Part shown: positions 8,461 to 18,758 of the stretch, piece after piece
Layout of the letters: each line of letters begins with the position of its first letter
Numbering within the stretch: position 1 is the first letter of the stretch
Source of the DNA: Gnetum montanum
Lineage: Eukaryota; Streptophyta; Gnetopsida; Gnetales; Gnetaceae
Direction of reading: 5' to 3'
DNA length: 27,673 nucleotides
Assembly: GCA_015680685.1 (NCBI GenBank)
Contig: MNCI01003813.1
Coordinates: 110,368-138,040, forward strand
Translations under genes and position numbers: made by a program
The notes under the pieces: model-generated
Seen by the model: the letters and a program-made list of their open reading frames with translations, nothing else
Told to the model about the DNA's origin: nothing
The model's database searches: none

Positions 8461-9494
8461 TATTATTTTTGCATTATTCAGATTTGTTTATATGTCCATG
8501 TTTTACATCTCCTAAGTCCCTAGTTGATCTAAACAGACCAACAAGGGTGCCTCAAATCCCATTTTCATCACAAAGGCCCTATGGATTTAGGATTGAGGAA
8601 CTACTTGCACTGAGCATCCTTGGTTTCCTTCCCATTCTAGCAATCAAGGTTTTCGATTGCAACACCTTATAAATTCCATGGTTAAATGACCTGATAAAAT
8701 TCATCCTTAGTCAAGATCAAAACCAATTACTTTCAGTGACTTCACATCACCACTCTAAGACTAGTCCACCCTCTCAAGACACAAGAATGCTCCCACAGAC
8801 AACAACCATTCCTTAATTGAGAAGAAAAGAGAATCAAGAAGTGAGATAGGACCTTAGTTAGAGGGGACATTTAGGCATGGGTAACATGTTTTTCTAGTCC
8901 CATAACTAGTTCTTATAGCCTATTATTTTGTCTAAGAGGTGTGCTTTGAATTTCCATAAATTTTTTTTCTTATTTTTTCTTTTCTCTTTTTTTTTTGAAT
9001 TTTATGTTTTTATAGACTTTTGAATGAGAACCACACCATGCAAAGACTTATTCAACTTCCTGTTATTGGTTAACATGAAACAGTAAAAAATCCATGAAAA
9101 CACTTATGCCCTCAAGCAAGTAGAGAGATACAAAGAGCTTTGAATCCCCTTGAAGTCACAACATGTTCAAAACTTTGAATCTTTTCCAAGTTTGCAAACT
9201 ACCAAGGTCATAATTTTGTTAAATTTTTATTAATGAAAAAGTAACCTAATATTTCTAAAACAAGGAAAACCATAGAGTTTGGTGGATGGGTGGATGATAT
9301 GAACTCACTACCTGTTCCATGAAAAAGAAACTTTGTCTTAGTCATTAGTCATCAAAATTCAAAAATAGAAACCAAACATTAGAAATCAAAAACATTAAGT
9401 ATAGATTACCATTGGCAAACAACTACAACATCATTGTGTCTTGTTGGCAACAAAGCACTTTTATTAGCCAAATGATAAGGAAATTATTCCCAAA

Positions 9495-9670
9495 TAAGGT
9501 AAAATATAAAAGAAATTGTAAAATATCCAAAAAAGATAAAATGTACTAATGATGTTGTAAAACAAAAATTGGAAAATAACAAAGTATAAAACAAAATTGT
9601 ATAAAAAAAATAAATTGTAAAACAAAGAAGTGTAAAAACAATAAAGCATAAAACAAAACAGTAGAAAAAC
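9495..9670 (-). other. T-rich tract (element sense) after integrase
   Basis: On the - strand this is runs of T broken by TTTTAC and TTTTAT. The + strand text is repeated GTAAAACAAAA-like units. The hydrophobic open frame 9763-9464 is a by-product of TTT and TTA codons and is not called as a gene. The tract corresponds in place to 850-962 of copy A. Confidence 0.4.
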
Positions 9671-9849
9671 TAATGAGCCACTTAAGAGATTAGCATGGAT
9701 GACCATCTCCACCACTACTAAGTTGAAAGAAGGAGATGCAAAAGATTGAGTAGTGTTGTCCATCTAAGGAGGTGTTGCTCACATTACCTTGCTTGGGCTC
9801 ATGGAAAGGTTTGACTTATTGTGTGTTAACTAGTTACTTCTTATTTCAA

Positions 9850-10960
9850 CTCTCAAGTTTGTAAATTAACATGGACCCAAAAGAAAAAGTTTCATCAATG
9901 ATTTAAGGCCTTTCCACAATATTTGAAAATTAGTCTTTTGAGGGACATGTATGGAGTTCCAGTAGAGGACCTTGTCTCTTGGCTAAAATTTAACTTTCCT
10001 TATCCTAAGGTCATGGTGTTTTTTATTGAATGCCTTGTGCACTTCATTCAAGGATAGGGCCACCAATCGATTCTCATCAAGAACATTAAGGTTGATCAAT
10101 CTTTCTTTTTATGCTAGGCTAAGGTCAAGGTCTAAGTCATAAGCTATTGAAGGTGTACAGAGCTCAGATTAAGTGGAAAGAATTGGAAGTTTTCCTACAC
10201 CATCTCATAGGGAGAGTACCCTATAGGAAGTTTCCATGTGAAGAGATAGGCCCAAAGGGCATCGTTAAGTTTCATGCTCCAATCTCTCCTATATTTACAA
10301 ATTGTTCTCATTAAAATCTTAGTGATCTTCCTATTGGTGACTTCAGCTTGACCATTGGCTTGGGGTGGTAGGGTGTTGTTAGTTTATGTTTGACCCCCAA
10401 GCATTGCATGAGCTTGCGAAATGTAGCATCTATAAAGTAAGTTCCATTGTTAGAAATTAGTGAATGTGGTACTCCAAACCTATTTATAATATTCTACTAT
10501 ACAAACCAAGTAGCAATGGAAATTGTAAAGTTGGTGACAGCTGCTACCTCTACCCATTTGGTATAATAGTCAACAGTGTCTATTTTGTATGCCTTTCTAT
10601 TTGACATGGGTGTGATGGGACCCATAAAGTCTATGTCACAAATGTCAAAGGGTTCCAATGGTTGGATCCATTGTTGAGGTCTATCTATTTGAGCAATTAT
10701 CCCATCATCTTGTTGATAGCATTAACAAGAGTAGATGAATTGGTGAGCATCCCTAAAAAGTTTTTGCTAGTAATACCTTGCTAGCAAGATCTTAATGGTT
10801 GTGCGTCACCCTGCATAGTGACCCCCATAAGGGCCCTCATGAGCATCTTGGAGAATGAGTAGTTAATCTACATTAGGAACACACTAATGAACCAATCCAT
10901 TGGCACACACATTGTAAAGAAGTCCATTGAATTACATGAAGTGTTTGGCCTAATGAAGAA
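9850..10960 (-). pseudogene. Copy B integrase domain, inactivated
   Basis: Integrase inserts the cDNA into the host genome. On the - strand I read an HHCC-like start (AHEGPYGGHYAG near 10840), then the DDE core: DIDFMGPITPMS with the first Asp intact (codon 10631-10629), VDYYTKWVE, then ISNNGTYF where the family has S-D-N-G, so the second catalytic Asp is Asn (codon 10451-10449). The catalytic Glu in QANGQAEVTNR (near 10344) is intact. The C-terminal part (HHDLRIRKVKF, then PRDKVLYW) reaches about 9900. Stops occur in the HHCC part and near the C-terminus. I see no chromodomain. The Asp to Asn change alone should abolish activity. Confidence 0.85.
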
Positions 10961-11179
10961 ACTGTTGTTTCTTCTAGAAGTCCAAGACTTGTGGCATCTC
11001 CTCAGTGAGAAGATAAGTGAGAATTCCATCATACCATTTTAGTTCATCAACCACTTGTTCTTTTATTGCACTGGTAAAGAGAAGTTCATTAGGAAATTGA
11101 TTAAAGAGTGGGCTCTCCTCCTCTTTGTTATCCCATCATAACCAAAACAAGTGATCAACAACCACATTCTTAGTTCCCT

Positions 11180-11500
11180 TTCAATCTACCATTGTAAGGT
11201 TAAACTCTTGTAAGATCACCAACCATTGAATGACACAAGGGCTCACCATCAACTTGTTCATGAGGAAGTGAATGACACTAAGGTTAATGTGTACAAACAT
11301 CTTGTACCCAAGCACATAGTGCCTAAATTTTTTCAAGGCATACACCACCACCATCAGTTCTTTCTCCATTGTGGTGTAATTGAGATGTGCACCCACAATG
11401 CTTCAGCTTGTGCAATGGATGTAATAAGATGTTTTTGATCATCCAACTACATAAGCATAGCTCCTAAGGCATAGTTTGATGCATTCTTCATGATTTGAAA
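11180..11500 (-). pseudogene. Copy B RNase H domain, inactivated
   Basis: RNase H removes the RNA strand during reverse transcription. The - strand reads HPFQIMKNASNYALGA (11505-11456), where the family has Asp before ASxYAxGA; here the codon at 11485-11483 is Asn. After a frameshift, an open stretch (11396-11181) reads NYTTMEKELMVVVYALKKFR, then LGYKMFVHINLSVIHFLM, where the usual T-D-H-S is INLS, a second Asp to Asn change. The Glu in EKEL is kept. It ends with WLVILQEFNLTMVD and leads into integrase. Confidence 0.85.
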
Positions 11501-12480
11501 TGGATGAGACCAATTAAGTACTCATAGAATTGGAGTTTCTACAAGCTTCTCCTTAAGCTGATGGAATGCCTTTTCACATTCTTTGGTCCATATGAGTGAA
11601 GCATCTTTCTTTGTCAACTCAACTAATGATTTCAAGATCTTAGAGAAATTCTCTATGAATCACCAGTAGTAGCTAGTGTGTCTAAGGAATGACCAAAAAT
11701 CTTTAACTGTTTCCAGTTGATGAGTGATTTCTTGGATGACCTAATCTTTTCAGGATCCACCTCAATCCCTACTTGTGATTTGTGCCCTAACACAATGTCC
11801 TACTAGACCATGAGATGGCTCTTCTACCAATTAAGCTGAAGATTGGTCTCCATGCACCTTTTAAGCACTTTCTCAAGGTGATCTAGGGCTTTCTCAAATG
11901 TAGTGCCATAGGAGGAGAAATCATCCATGTAGACTTCCACTTCGTAACCAATCTACTGCTAAAAAATACTCAGGACAAGCATTGAAATGTTGTAGGTGCA
12001 TTGCATAAACCAAAAGGCATATTTTTATATGCAAAAGTTCCCTAGGAACTTGTGAATGTTGTTTTGGCGTAATCTTCTAGCATGATTTGAATATGGTTAT
12101 AGCCACTATAACCATCTAGAAAGCTATAATAACAATGCCCANACTCAATTTTCGCTTTGATAATCTACTTCAATTTTGGATTCAACTACCATTATCGTTG
12201 CCTTTTTGACTTCAAATCCTGATTAGTATAGATGTGATGTTGGCATATTCTAGAATCAATTCCTATGAGTTCAAGATATGACCAAGAAAAGACTATTGGT
12301 CATTTGTTGACCACCTTCAACAACATCCTTTTCTACTCAGAAGAAAGGTTGGCATTGATTATTGATGAGCCAAGAAAAATTTGGTGTACCTTTAATAATT
12401 ATCTCTCCTTGTTTGTAACGATTATCACCTCATCAGTGACTGACTCGCAAGTTGTATCCTGTGAAGGAATGGTTCCAAAG
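11500..12480 (-). pseudogene. Copy B reverse transcriptase, fingers deleted
   Basis: The - strand gives FSWSYLELIGID and an HHIY segment upstream of the core (about 12310-12230), then LNPKLK. It jumps at about 12140 straight to CYYSFLDGYSGYN (catalytic motif A, about 12130-12096), TTFTSS, NMPFGLCNAPTTFQ (12020-11980), and VYMDDFSSYGTTFEKALDHL with YMDD at 11931-11920. Then DIVLGHK, GIEVDPEKI and the thumb follow in shifting frames. Between LNPKLK and motif A, members of this family usually have some 80-90 more residues covering the fingers; these are missing. The ambiguous base at 12142 sits at this junction. All catalytic Asp residues I can see are intact, but the enzyme is not functional. 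VYMDDF with MPFGLCNAP suits Athila/Tat-like elements. Confidence 0.85.
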
Positions 12481-12489
12481 CCAAAACAT

Positions 12490-13690
12490 CATCAAGACAA
12501 TAAATAGTTAGAATTATTTCTAAACAAAGTCCACACTTATGACTATTACTCATAAGTAAAAACATGCATCTTCATCATAACTTCTAATCACAAGTCCAAG
12601 AATGAAGATTTATGATTAAAAAAAATTAAAGTCATAGATACATGCATGAATATTAAAGATTACAAGGGAGAATTCACCTAATTTGTGATTTTGCCTTACT
12701 GTCTTGACAATGTAGTAACCTCAACATTCCAACAATGGGTTCTAATGATTTATAGTTGCCACAAGGCTCAACAAATCCTCACCTAATAACTTCAAACAAA
12801 ATTAGACTTTAAATCTTTGTCATAGGTATCGATGTCCATAGGTATCGATGTCCATTGATAATCAATCTTTTTCATAGGTATCGATGTCCATTGATGCACA
12901 GCTTGTCGATTTCCATTGAAACCTCAATCTTCTATGATTATCACCGCAAGTCGCCTACCTCTAATTCAATCTATATCCAAATTGTTCCTCCTGGTCTTGC
13001 TCTGAGAAATCCAAGATGTCAATCCCATCCCTATTGCTATGTGGATCGATGTTGTACAAATCAATTTTCATCACTATCCTAATTACCTATGATAGCTAAA
13101 AATAAATGTCATTAGTTCATATTAATTTATGTAGCAAAAATCAATGATCTTCAATATGTTAAACAATAAAAAATATAATTACTTTATTTATACTAGATAA
13201 AACTAAACAATTTACAAGGTTTTACAATTATCATTGACTTGCCATTTTTTAGAAATGCATATTTCATGCTGAGAAGTAGAGTTTTCAAATATAAGGGCTC
13301 CTGTTTGAAATTTTCAAGGATCTTCAACTCTCCCCAATTAGTATCATTAGGTTTAACATTAGAGAGTTAGCAATAAACTTGCTCTAGTTTATCCATGCCT
13401 TCAACATAGGCATATGTTAAGCTCTCAGTTGGTTCCATGCAAAGTGTGCTACTTTCAGAATTAGTTGTCAATCACTGGGTGCCCTCCTCTTTTGTGGATG
13501 TTACATATAGGCACTTTTGAATTTCAAATCCATCTTCACACTATTTGCATGCTTTGATTAATGTGCTTTTGATAGACCATAATTTCTACACATAGTTACA
13601 CCCTATATCTTTATACACAATGCATGGAACTCTCTTCTTCTTGATCTTTCCAAATGCATTTTCTTTGAAAATCTCTAAGGAAAGATCTTT
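12490..13690 (-). other. Copy B protease-RT linker, degenerate
   Basis: About 1.2 kb of the expected pol region between protease and RT. A short readable piece (IPSQDTTCESVTDEVIIV, about 12480-12410) leads into RT. Otherwise no motif is left. It includes three copies of a 16-bp sequence at 12821-12888. Some of this may be insertion debris. Confidence 0.4.
12821..12888 (+). repeat. Short 16-bp repeat, three copies
   Basis: CATAGGTATCGATGTC occurs at 12821-12836, 12837-12852 and 12873-12888. The first two are directly joined and identical. Identity within otherwise decayed DNA indicates a recent slippage event. Confidence 0.8.
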
Positions 13691-13900
13691 GATGTCCACT
13701 CATGCATCAACAATGATCAACCAAGCCCTTTCTATAATGATTGGGAAATCACTCTTACAATTGTCAACCTTGATCACCAGGAAATTGTCAAGGTAGGACC
13801 ACCCACAAACAGTGATCACAATGTCCTTCACTAATACCAAGGGAGCAATGATGGATCAATCTATCAATTCTAAATGGATGTTGTTCTTCTTAAGAGGAGG
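13690..13900 (-). pseudogene. Copy B aspartic protease, C-terminal part
   Basis: The retrotransposon protease processes the Gag-Pol polyprotein. The - strand reads VKDIVITV, then FLVIKVDN, then FPIIIERAWLIIVDA and VDIKD (about 13830-13690). This matches the end of a plant gypsy protease, where P-I-I-L-G-R-P-W-L is usual; here the Gly-Arg-Pro core has become ERA. I do not find the active-site D-[ST]-G upstream, so that part is lost or too diverged. It lies between gag and RT, as expected. Confidence 0.6.
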
Positions 13901-14239
13901 CAAGTTTTAGGCTTGGTATATTTTATAGGAAATCAAACTAACATAGAACCTTACTTAAGAAGATCCTTGCATGGCTCATTTCTAGCAATCTACAAGTAGA
14001 TGAGAGGGCTTACAGGATCAACTCTATTCTTGGAAATATTTCTAGCCTTGATCCAACTAGATACAGTGTGGGTTAACATGACAATGAAAATCTTGGAAGG
14101 CATTTGGTTTAAGGGCTCTCAAAAGGAATAGATGCAAAGGATGAAGGAGACATGGGACAACTAGCCACATGAGTTGATGAGGGATTTGTAGGGATATTAG
14201 TTAAGAGGAACTAGTTGTAAGTTAACAACCTTGGTAGCA

Positions 14240-14690
14240 TTACATTGCTATGGTTGTGCAGGAATTTTTCCTTGCATGGCTGGTGCAAGCGTAATTAGGT
14301 TGAGGGTGGAGGAACATGTGCTGAAGGATGAGGAGGATGATAAGCATATGGGGATTCCCCTCTAGGAGATGGAGAATGAGTTCTGTAGTACTCCAAAGGA
14401 TAGTAGTGATGCTGGAAGGAAGTGTGACTAGAAGAGTCACACAGAGACATGGGTTGCTTGACATAGTACCCATATGCATCAGGTTTCTTATAAGGGTACT
14501 GCTACCTTGGTGGTGGCATCCCCCATGACTATGGGTGCTACCAATACTAGTACTGATCATATGGTTGTGGTGGAGCTTCACTTGGATAATAAGCTTGTTG
14601 TTGGTGGAACTACCTAGGATAACCTTGAGGATAAGGTAATCTTCTAGGTCCTTGTCTTCTTGCTTGCCCAAGATTTAGAGCGTACACCCC
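14240..14690 (-). pseudogene. Copy B Gag C-terminal Pro/Tyr-rich segment
   Basis: In the frame that follows gag, the - strand gives a low-complexity stretch rich in Tyr, Pro, His and Ser (YPYKKPDAYGYY, HHYYPLEYYRTHSPSPRG, YAYHPPHPSAHVPPP). Such linkers occur between the zinc knuckle and protease in large plant gypsy elements. The long open frame of 143 codons over the same bases is a different frame with no such pattern and is probably accidental. Confidence 0.5.
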
Positions 14691-14696
14691 ATATTC

Positions 14697-16481
14697 CTAC
14701 AAGTGTAACACAACAAGGCAACATCCCTTAGGATGTTCATATTGGTAGATGTCACATCCACCATCATCATCTAATTCTAACTCCTCAACCTCTTCTACTG
14801 CAACAACTTTACCCTTACCCCTTTGGTAGGCACATTTAGTTTTCTTCCTTCTCATGTGATCACGATTACTACTTTGTGCTTTGAAATCTTCTACAATTTT
14901 CAATGCTATTTGGAAATTTTCATCCAAAGATTCCCACATTTTTTCTACCTTAGCTAAAATTTCAAAAATAAAATTTTGAATTGACAAGGTTTTTTACTAC
15001 ACCACTTCATCAAGTGGTGCCTCCCCCTCACTATCATAAAAACATACTCCCTTTTTCTGATGAAAGGGTCATGGTTATACTCCTCATCAGTTTCTCATTT
15101 TCTCAACTTACCTTCTTCTTTTGCAACTTGCTCAATCAACCTTGAATTTGATGGGATCTTAATTCGGACAATCTCCCATGGAAATATGCCCTAAGAGTTC
15201 TTCTTATTTTTTATCAGAGCCCATCAATGATATGGTGAAGCTACTCCCATTGAGACTAACCATGGCTAGGACATCTGTGTAAAAGGGAATAATACCTACC
15301 CATGGCTGTGTCCAAGGGTTCATGTGTTTCTCATCACTAGCCTTGGATTTACTTTCTTAAATTGGACACTATGAAGTATGTTCGATATTTATCATTGAAT
15401 AGCTCAAGCATGATACTCCATTTGCGAATTGATTCTAGCTTTGAGGTGCAATACTAACTTTCAGCTTCTTTTGTCAGTGTTCTAAAAAATAGCTTAAGTT
15501 TTTGCCAATCATTTTCAGTATTCTACAAGGCACAGGCAATGTGAAAGGCTTAAAGATGAATCTATGGATCCGAGTTATATCCCCTCTCAAATCTAGGGAT
15601 ATTGTTCATATTCAACCTCTTGATTCTATTATCTTTCACATGCCTAATTGGAATTCTAATTTCCTGTGCAATGTTCATCATGCTTTGAGTTGCAAGAAAA
15701 GGTTCATCCTCATCATGATGTTGATGGTGTCTATGATGTCCTCTACTACCCCTTCATTCATGGTAGGGCCTACGATCATTGTCCCACTGTTCACCTCCAT
15801 CATGGTTTCATCCCCTATGGTTTCAATTAGATTCAGAGGAGGAAGAAGAAGATGCAAATAAAGAGGGTAAAGAGGGAGGAGGACTGCCACCACCATGGTG
15901 TTTGCCACTTCTCTCCACTTTTCATGGCCACGATCATCAGGTTTATTATCATCGTGATGCTTGCCCAAGCCCCTACCTTAACTCCCACTTTTGCCTAAAC
16001 CTGGATTGTTGATAGTGAATTGCAAGTGTGGGTTGAAGCCTCCTTCACTAGAGTCAATAGGTGGAGAATATTCATGTTGAGAACCTTTAGAGGGAGGATC
16101 CTCCTTTTCATTTTGATTTAGCAGGAATAAATAGTTAGTGAACTGTTTCCCCTTCGTATCTTCATGACACTTCTGCTAGTTTTGATCTTGTTTACATTGT
16201 GTTTCCATGGGATGCTAGTCCCAATAGTCATGGTCCTACATAACGTATTCATTATGGAGATCTTGGATGCCCAACCTCTTAAGAGTTTGGAGTAGCATCC
16301 CAGGAATAGATCAGTTGGGAGGCAACACAACATTGCCCTCCATATCTCCTCATTATAGTTATTCATCCCAATGTAGGATGAAGGTGAAATCAAGTACAAA
16401 CTCATTTGGATTATTATACACCACCTTGAATTCTTGGGGCACTAGCAGTTTTGATTTATCATGCTTTTGAGAAGAAGACAT
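14697..16481 (-). pseudogene. Copy B gag
   Basis: Gag forms the virus-like particle. The start ATG at 16481 is chosen because it follows a 135-bp leader after the primer site and opens MSSSQKHDKSKLLVPQEF. A Pro/Gly-rich N-terminal part follows (NNPGLGKSG near 16010). The capsid-like retrotransposon Gag domain reads FERGYNSDPQIHLQAFHIAC, FFRTLTKEAES, YCTSKLESIRKW, FNDKYRTYF and then IDGL, LRAYFHGRLSEL (about 15600-15130). The end carries a zinc-knuckle relic, CDIYQYEHPKGC (about 14755-14715), in which the second Cys is Tyr. There are several frameshifts and stops, for example after LHWDE near 16370. The region 14987-14697 stays open as a basic, charged stretch before the knuckle. Confidence 0.8.
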
Positions 16482-16616
16482 TTTGAATTAAAATAAAGGG
16501 TGCATTAATTATAAATTTTATTTTTATTTTTCAAATAATTGCAACTTTAGGATTCATTCCAACAATCTCAAATAATATTCACTAAGTCCTAGGTAGCGCA
16601 CATATCAAACTACAAG

Positions 16617-16634
16617 TCCCTGACAATGGCAGCA
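16617..16634 (-). promoter_or_regulatory. Primer-binding site, tRNA-Asp-like
   Basis: On the - strand TGCTGCCATTGTCAGGGA begins one base after the end of the 5' LTR. It differs from the TGGCGCCGTTGTCGGGGA type typical of Athila/Tat elements at four of 18 positions, three of them C to T or G to A changes. Position next to the LTR and the decay pattern support the call. Confidence 0.6.
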
Positions 16635-16635
16635 A

Positions 16636-17553
16636 TGATGAGTGATGAGTAGACCCTATGCCCAATCATACAAATCACTAAGAGTTCACATGCAATCTAG
16701 TTGAATTCTGTGGACTTTTAGCCTGCTAAGTACATTGGTCTCTAGGAAGCAAAACTAACCATTGCAATCATTGTCTTCCTAATTACACTTGTGAAATGCA
16801 AAGGTATCGTTAAGTATAACTAAGGCATATGATTTTTATCATTTTTTTTTGTTTTATGTTTTAAGTTGCCTAAGGATAAAGCATATTGAATAAAATAATT
16901 AAATTTCTAATTTAATCTAACTAGATACACTTAATTAATCCAAACATCAACATCTATTCCCACTTGTCGTACACATCCTGAACATGTTTAACACTACTAG
17001 GTTAACCAACGTTAAGCGTTACTGAGATTACCAAGCACCAAGCATATGCTCGAAGTGGTCATACTTATGTGCTTAATTAGTTGCTATTTAATCTAGATTA
17101 ATTTAGCTTAATTAATTAATTAAAGTATTAAATAAAATTTCATAAAACATTAAATGCATAAATAAATAATTAATCTATTTCAAAGTGCTGCAAGGTTTAT
17201 TAAAAGGCTCATCTTTATTGTTGCACACATTGTCGTGCTCAGCTACAATAGTGGTCAAATAAAGATCTATACACTCTTTAACTCCTACTATGGGTACTTA
17301 GAAAAATATTCTTTAACTTCTACTATGGACACTTAGAAAAATATTCTAACTTCTAAATGACAAAATTGAAAGAACTTCACTACAAGTTATGAAAGGAATG
17401 CCATAAATGCAACTTGTGAGCACATATTTATAGGCAAAATTAAGGGGGCCCCATCAACGGATACATGTCAATGGGTCAAACCCTACGTTGATAGGATCAC
17501 ATCACATCACATTGATAGCATCCCATTGATGCAATCAAACAAATGACTCATCA
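16636..17553 (-). mobile_element. 5' LTR of copy B
   Basis: 918 bp. On the - strand it starts TGATGAGTCATTTG (17553) and ends in ACTCATCA (16636). U3 is about 120 bp to the TATA box (TATAAATA at 17432-17425). R has ATCTTTATT (17266-17258) and AATAAAGAT (17219-17211). It is the most diverged of the four LTRs. The right flank (17554 on) is RTE LINE sequence, so the possible target duplication would begin TGTAG; its partner is outside the window. Confidence 0.75.
17211..17266 (-). promoter_or_regulatory. Poly(A)-signal hairpin in R, copy B LTR
   Basis: Arms ATCTTTATT and AATAAAGAT are perfect over nine bases around a 38-nt loop. The loop differs from that of LTR A but keeps an inner stem, ATTGT with ACAAT. 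Confidence 0.6.
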
Positions 17554-17671
17554 TGTAGGAATATTATCTGCTCCAATAAGTTTCCATTTTTCATCTTTGA
17601 TAAGGTTATCTTCACCTCACATAAGGAAAGTTCATTAGCTAAACCAAAATTTGGATTTTCTTCTTGGATGT
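17554..17671 (-). pseudogene. RTE LINE 1, fragment between two gypsy insertions
   Basis: 118 bp wedged between copy B and the solo LTR. On the - strand it reads ELSLCEVKITLSKMKNGN, matching the E-V-x-x-A-L-x-x-M-K-N-G-K segment at the start of the RTE reverse transcriptase. One frame over, GADNIP follows, the usual next motif. Copy B interrupts it there. The reading frame is continuous with 18754-19475 once the solo LTR and one copy of its target duplication are ignored. The rest of RT should lie left of copy B, outside the window. Confidence 0.75.
17667..17671 (+). repeat. Target-site duplication GATGT, left
   Basis: GATGT directly before the LTR start TGATGAATTG. It matches GATGT at 18754-18758 perfectly. 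A 5-bp duplication is normal for Ty3/gypsy integration. Confidence 0.85.
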
Positions 17672-18753
17672 TGATGAATTGTGGTTATCCAAGTGCTGAT
17701 ATCAAAACCCTATTATCAGAGCCATGATATTGAACCCTTGTTAAGCAGGTGCTAATATCAGACCCCTGTTATCAGACCCCTATTATCGGATGAGTCTCGA
17801 TATTGGACCCTTGATATCGGACCTACGTCAACTAGGCCATGTCAACGTGGCCTGTCAACTCAGTTGGGTTGACGTGGCCCCATCAACTTGGCCTACTTGA
17901 CGTAGACATGGTTGCATTGACGTGGCCCCATTGACGCATTCATCCATCCGTTAATGCGGCCTCATTAATGTAGTGTCTGTCTCTAGCTATAAATAAGTGC
18001 ACACCCACCATAGTTAGGCATCTTTTTAGTAGTTGTAGCGATGCTCTTGCAATTTATTTTTTGTAGGAGTTAGACTATTCTCCCAGTGCATGCCCACAAT
18101 GTGATGATTGTAACTGTACAACATCTTTATTCAAGTGTGATGTACTTGGACATGCACATGACCAAAAATAAAGATCAAGATTACTTCATCATTATAGCAT
18201 TCACTTAGTTTTAATTATTTAATTGTTATTGTTATTTTTTTTCTTAGTTAATATTTCTTTACCATCATTTACTATTCCTGTTGTTAAATGCAGAATGAAT
18301 ATGACTTAATCACGAGCATTTAAGTGTGACTACTTGGTAACCTAGTAGCGTACCTAGAATCTGTGCTTAGTAATCCAAATAGTAGTCATGCACGAGGTCC
18401 AAGATGTGTACAAATGATTAAGGAATGGATGCTCATCGTACTTAGACTAGTTTAAACTCTCTCCTCCCATGTCCCATTAGCTTAGCTCTCTCCCCCTTTT
18501 CCTCTTAGCTTAAAACAAAGTTATTTTCCATTGCCTCTAGGAGTAGACCTAGTTTAGAATCATATCATACACCTCACTATGTACTAAACCATACGTGAAA
18601 AAGCAAATACTAGTCTAGGTGGAAAGACAACAAACTGCGATCAATGTGTAACTATTTAGATACCACAACTATCCTATCTGAGGAGTTCGACTGGATTTTG
18701 CATGAATGCTCGTACTCATATGGTTGAGTGTAGGGGTACCTCGCCACTCATCA
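17672..18753 (+). mobile_element. Solo LTR of the same gypsy family
   Basis: 1082 bp from TGATGAATTGTG to CCACTCATCA, flanked by GATGT on both sides and with no polypurine tract or primer site adjacent. This is the product of LTR-LTR recombination. U3 is about 316 bp, the longest of the four, with a GATATC-like cluster (17698-17825) and an ACGT-rich cluster (17821-17945). TATAAATA is at 17988-17995. R arms are ATCTTTATT (18123-18131) and AATAAAGAT (18167-18175). R and U5 resemble LTRs A and C closely (TGTACTTGGACATGCACATG). Confidence 0.9.
17821..17945 (+). promoter_or_regulatory. ACGT-core motif cluster in solo LTR U3
   Basis: GTCAACGTGGCC, TTGACGTGGCCCC (about 17869 and 17917), TTGACGTAG and TTGACGCATT recur in about 120 bp upstream of the TATA box, on both strands. 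TGACGTGG is a known core for plant bZIP factors. Binding is inferred only from the motif. Confidence 0.5.
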
Positions 18754-18758
18754 GATGT
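18754..18758 (+). repeat. Target-site duplication GATGT, right
   Basis: Directly follows the LTR end ACTCATCA and matches 17667-17671. Confidence 0.85.

Larger units (their letters stand above)
6266..9480 (-). other. Copy B spacer between pol and 3' ORF; no gene recognised
   Basis: About 3.2 kb with no protein motif I recognise on either strand. It contains C-rich runs around 7540-7575, a recurring AGCATGGAA-like motif (7394-7711) and, on the + strand, TATA-like and AATAAA-like signals (7883-8460). An unrelated older insertion could be hidden here, but I cannot define its ends. The open frames at 7014-7316, 7131-7418, 7237-7551 and 7397-7684 overlap on both strands and look like low-complexity shadows. 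Confidence 0.4.
3944..17553 (-). mobile_element. Copy B: near-complete Ty3/gypsy element, Athila/Tat-like
   Basis: On the - strand the order is 5' LTR (17553-16636), primer-binding site, gag, protease, RT, RNase H, integrase, long spacer, 3' ORF, polypurine tract and a 75-bp remnant of the 3' LTR. The primer-binding site resembles that for tRNA-Asp. RT reads FLDGYSGYN, MPFGLCNAP and YMDD. No chromodomain is recognised after integrase. These points suit the Athila/Tat group, which often has an extra ORF after pol. The element interrupts an RTE LINE at 17554. Frameshifts, stops and lost catalytic residues make it inactive. The matching left flank lies outside the window. Confidence 0.8.

Noticed and set aside
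9464-9763. 99-residue hydrophobic open frame that could be an env transmembrane protein
   Set aside because: It is a translation of T-rich simple sequence (Phe, Leu, Tyr only), with no signal peptide pattern and no counterpart in copies A or C.
14240-14671. 143-codon open frame as a separate gene
   Set aside because: The frame that continues gag shows the Pro/Tyr-rich linker; the longer frame is rich in His, Met and Leu without any pattern.
17672-18753. 5' or 3' LTR of a full element
   Set aside because: Both sides carry the GATGT duplication and RTE sequence, with no primer site or polypurine tract, so it is a solo LTR.
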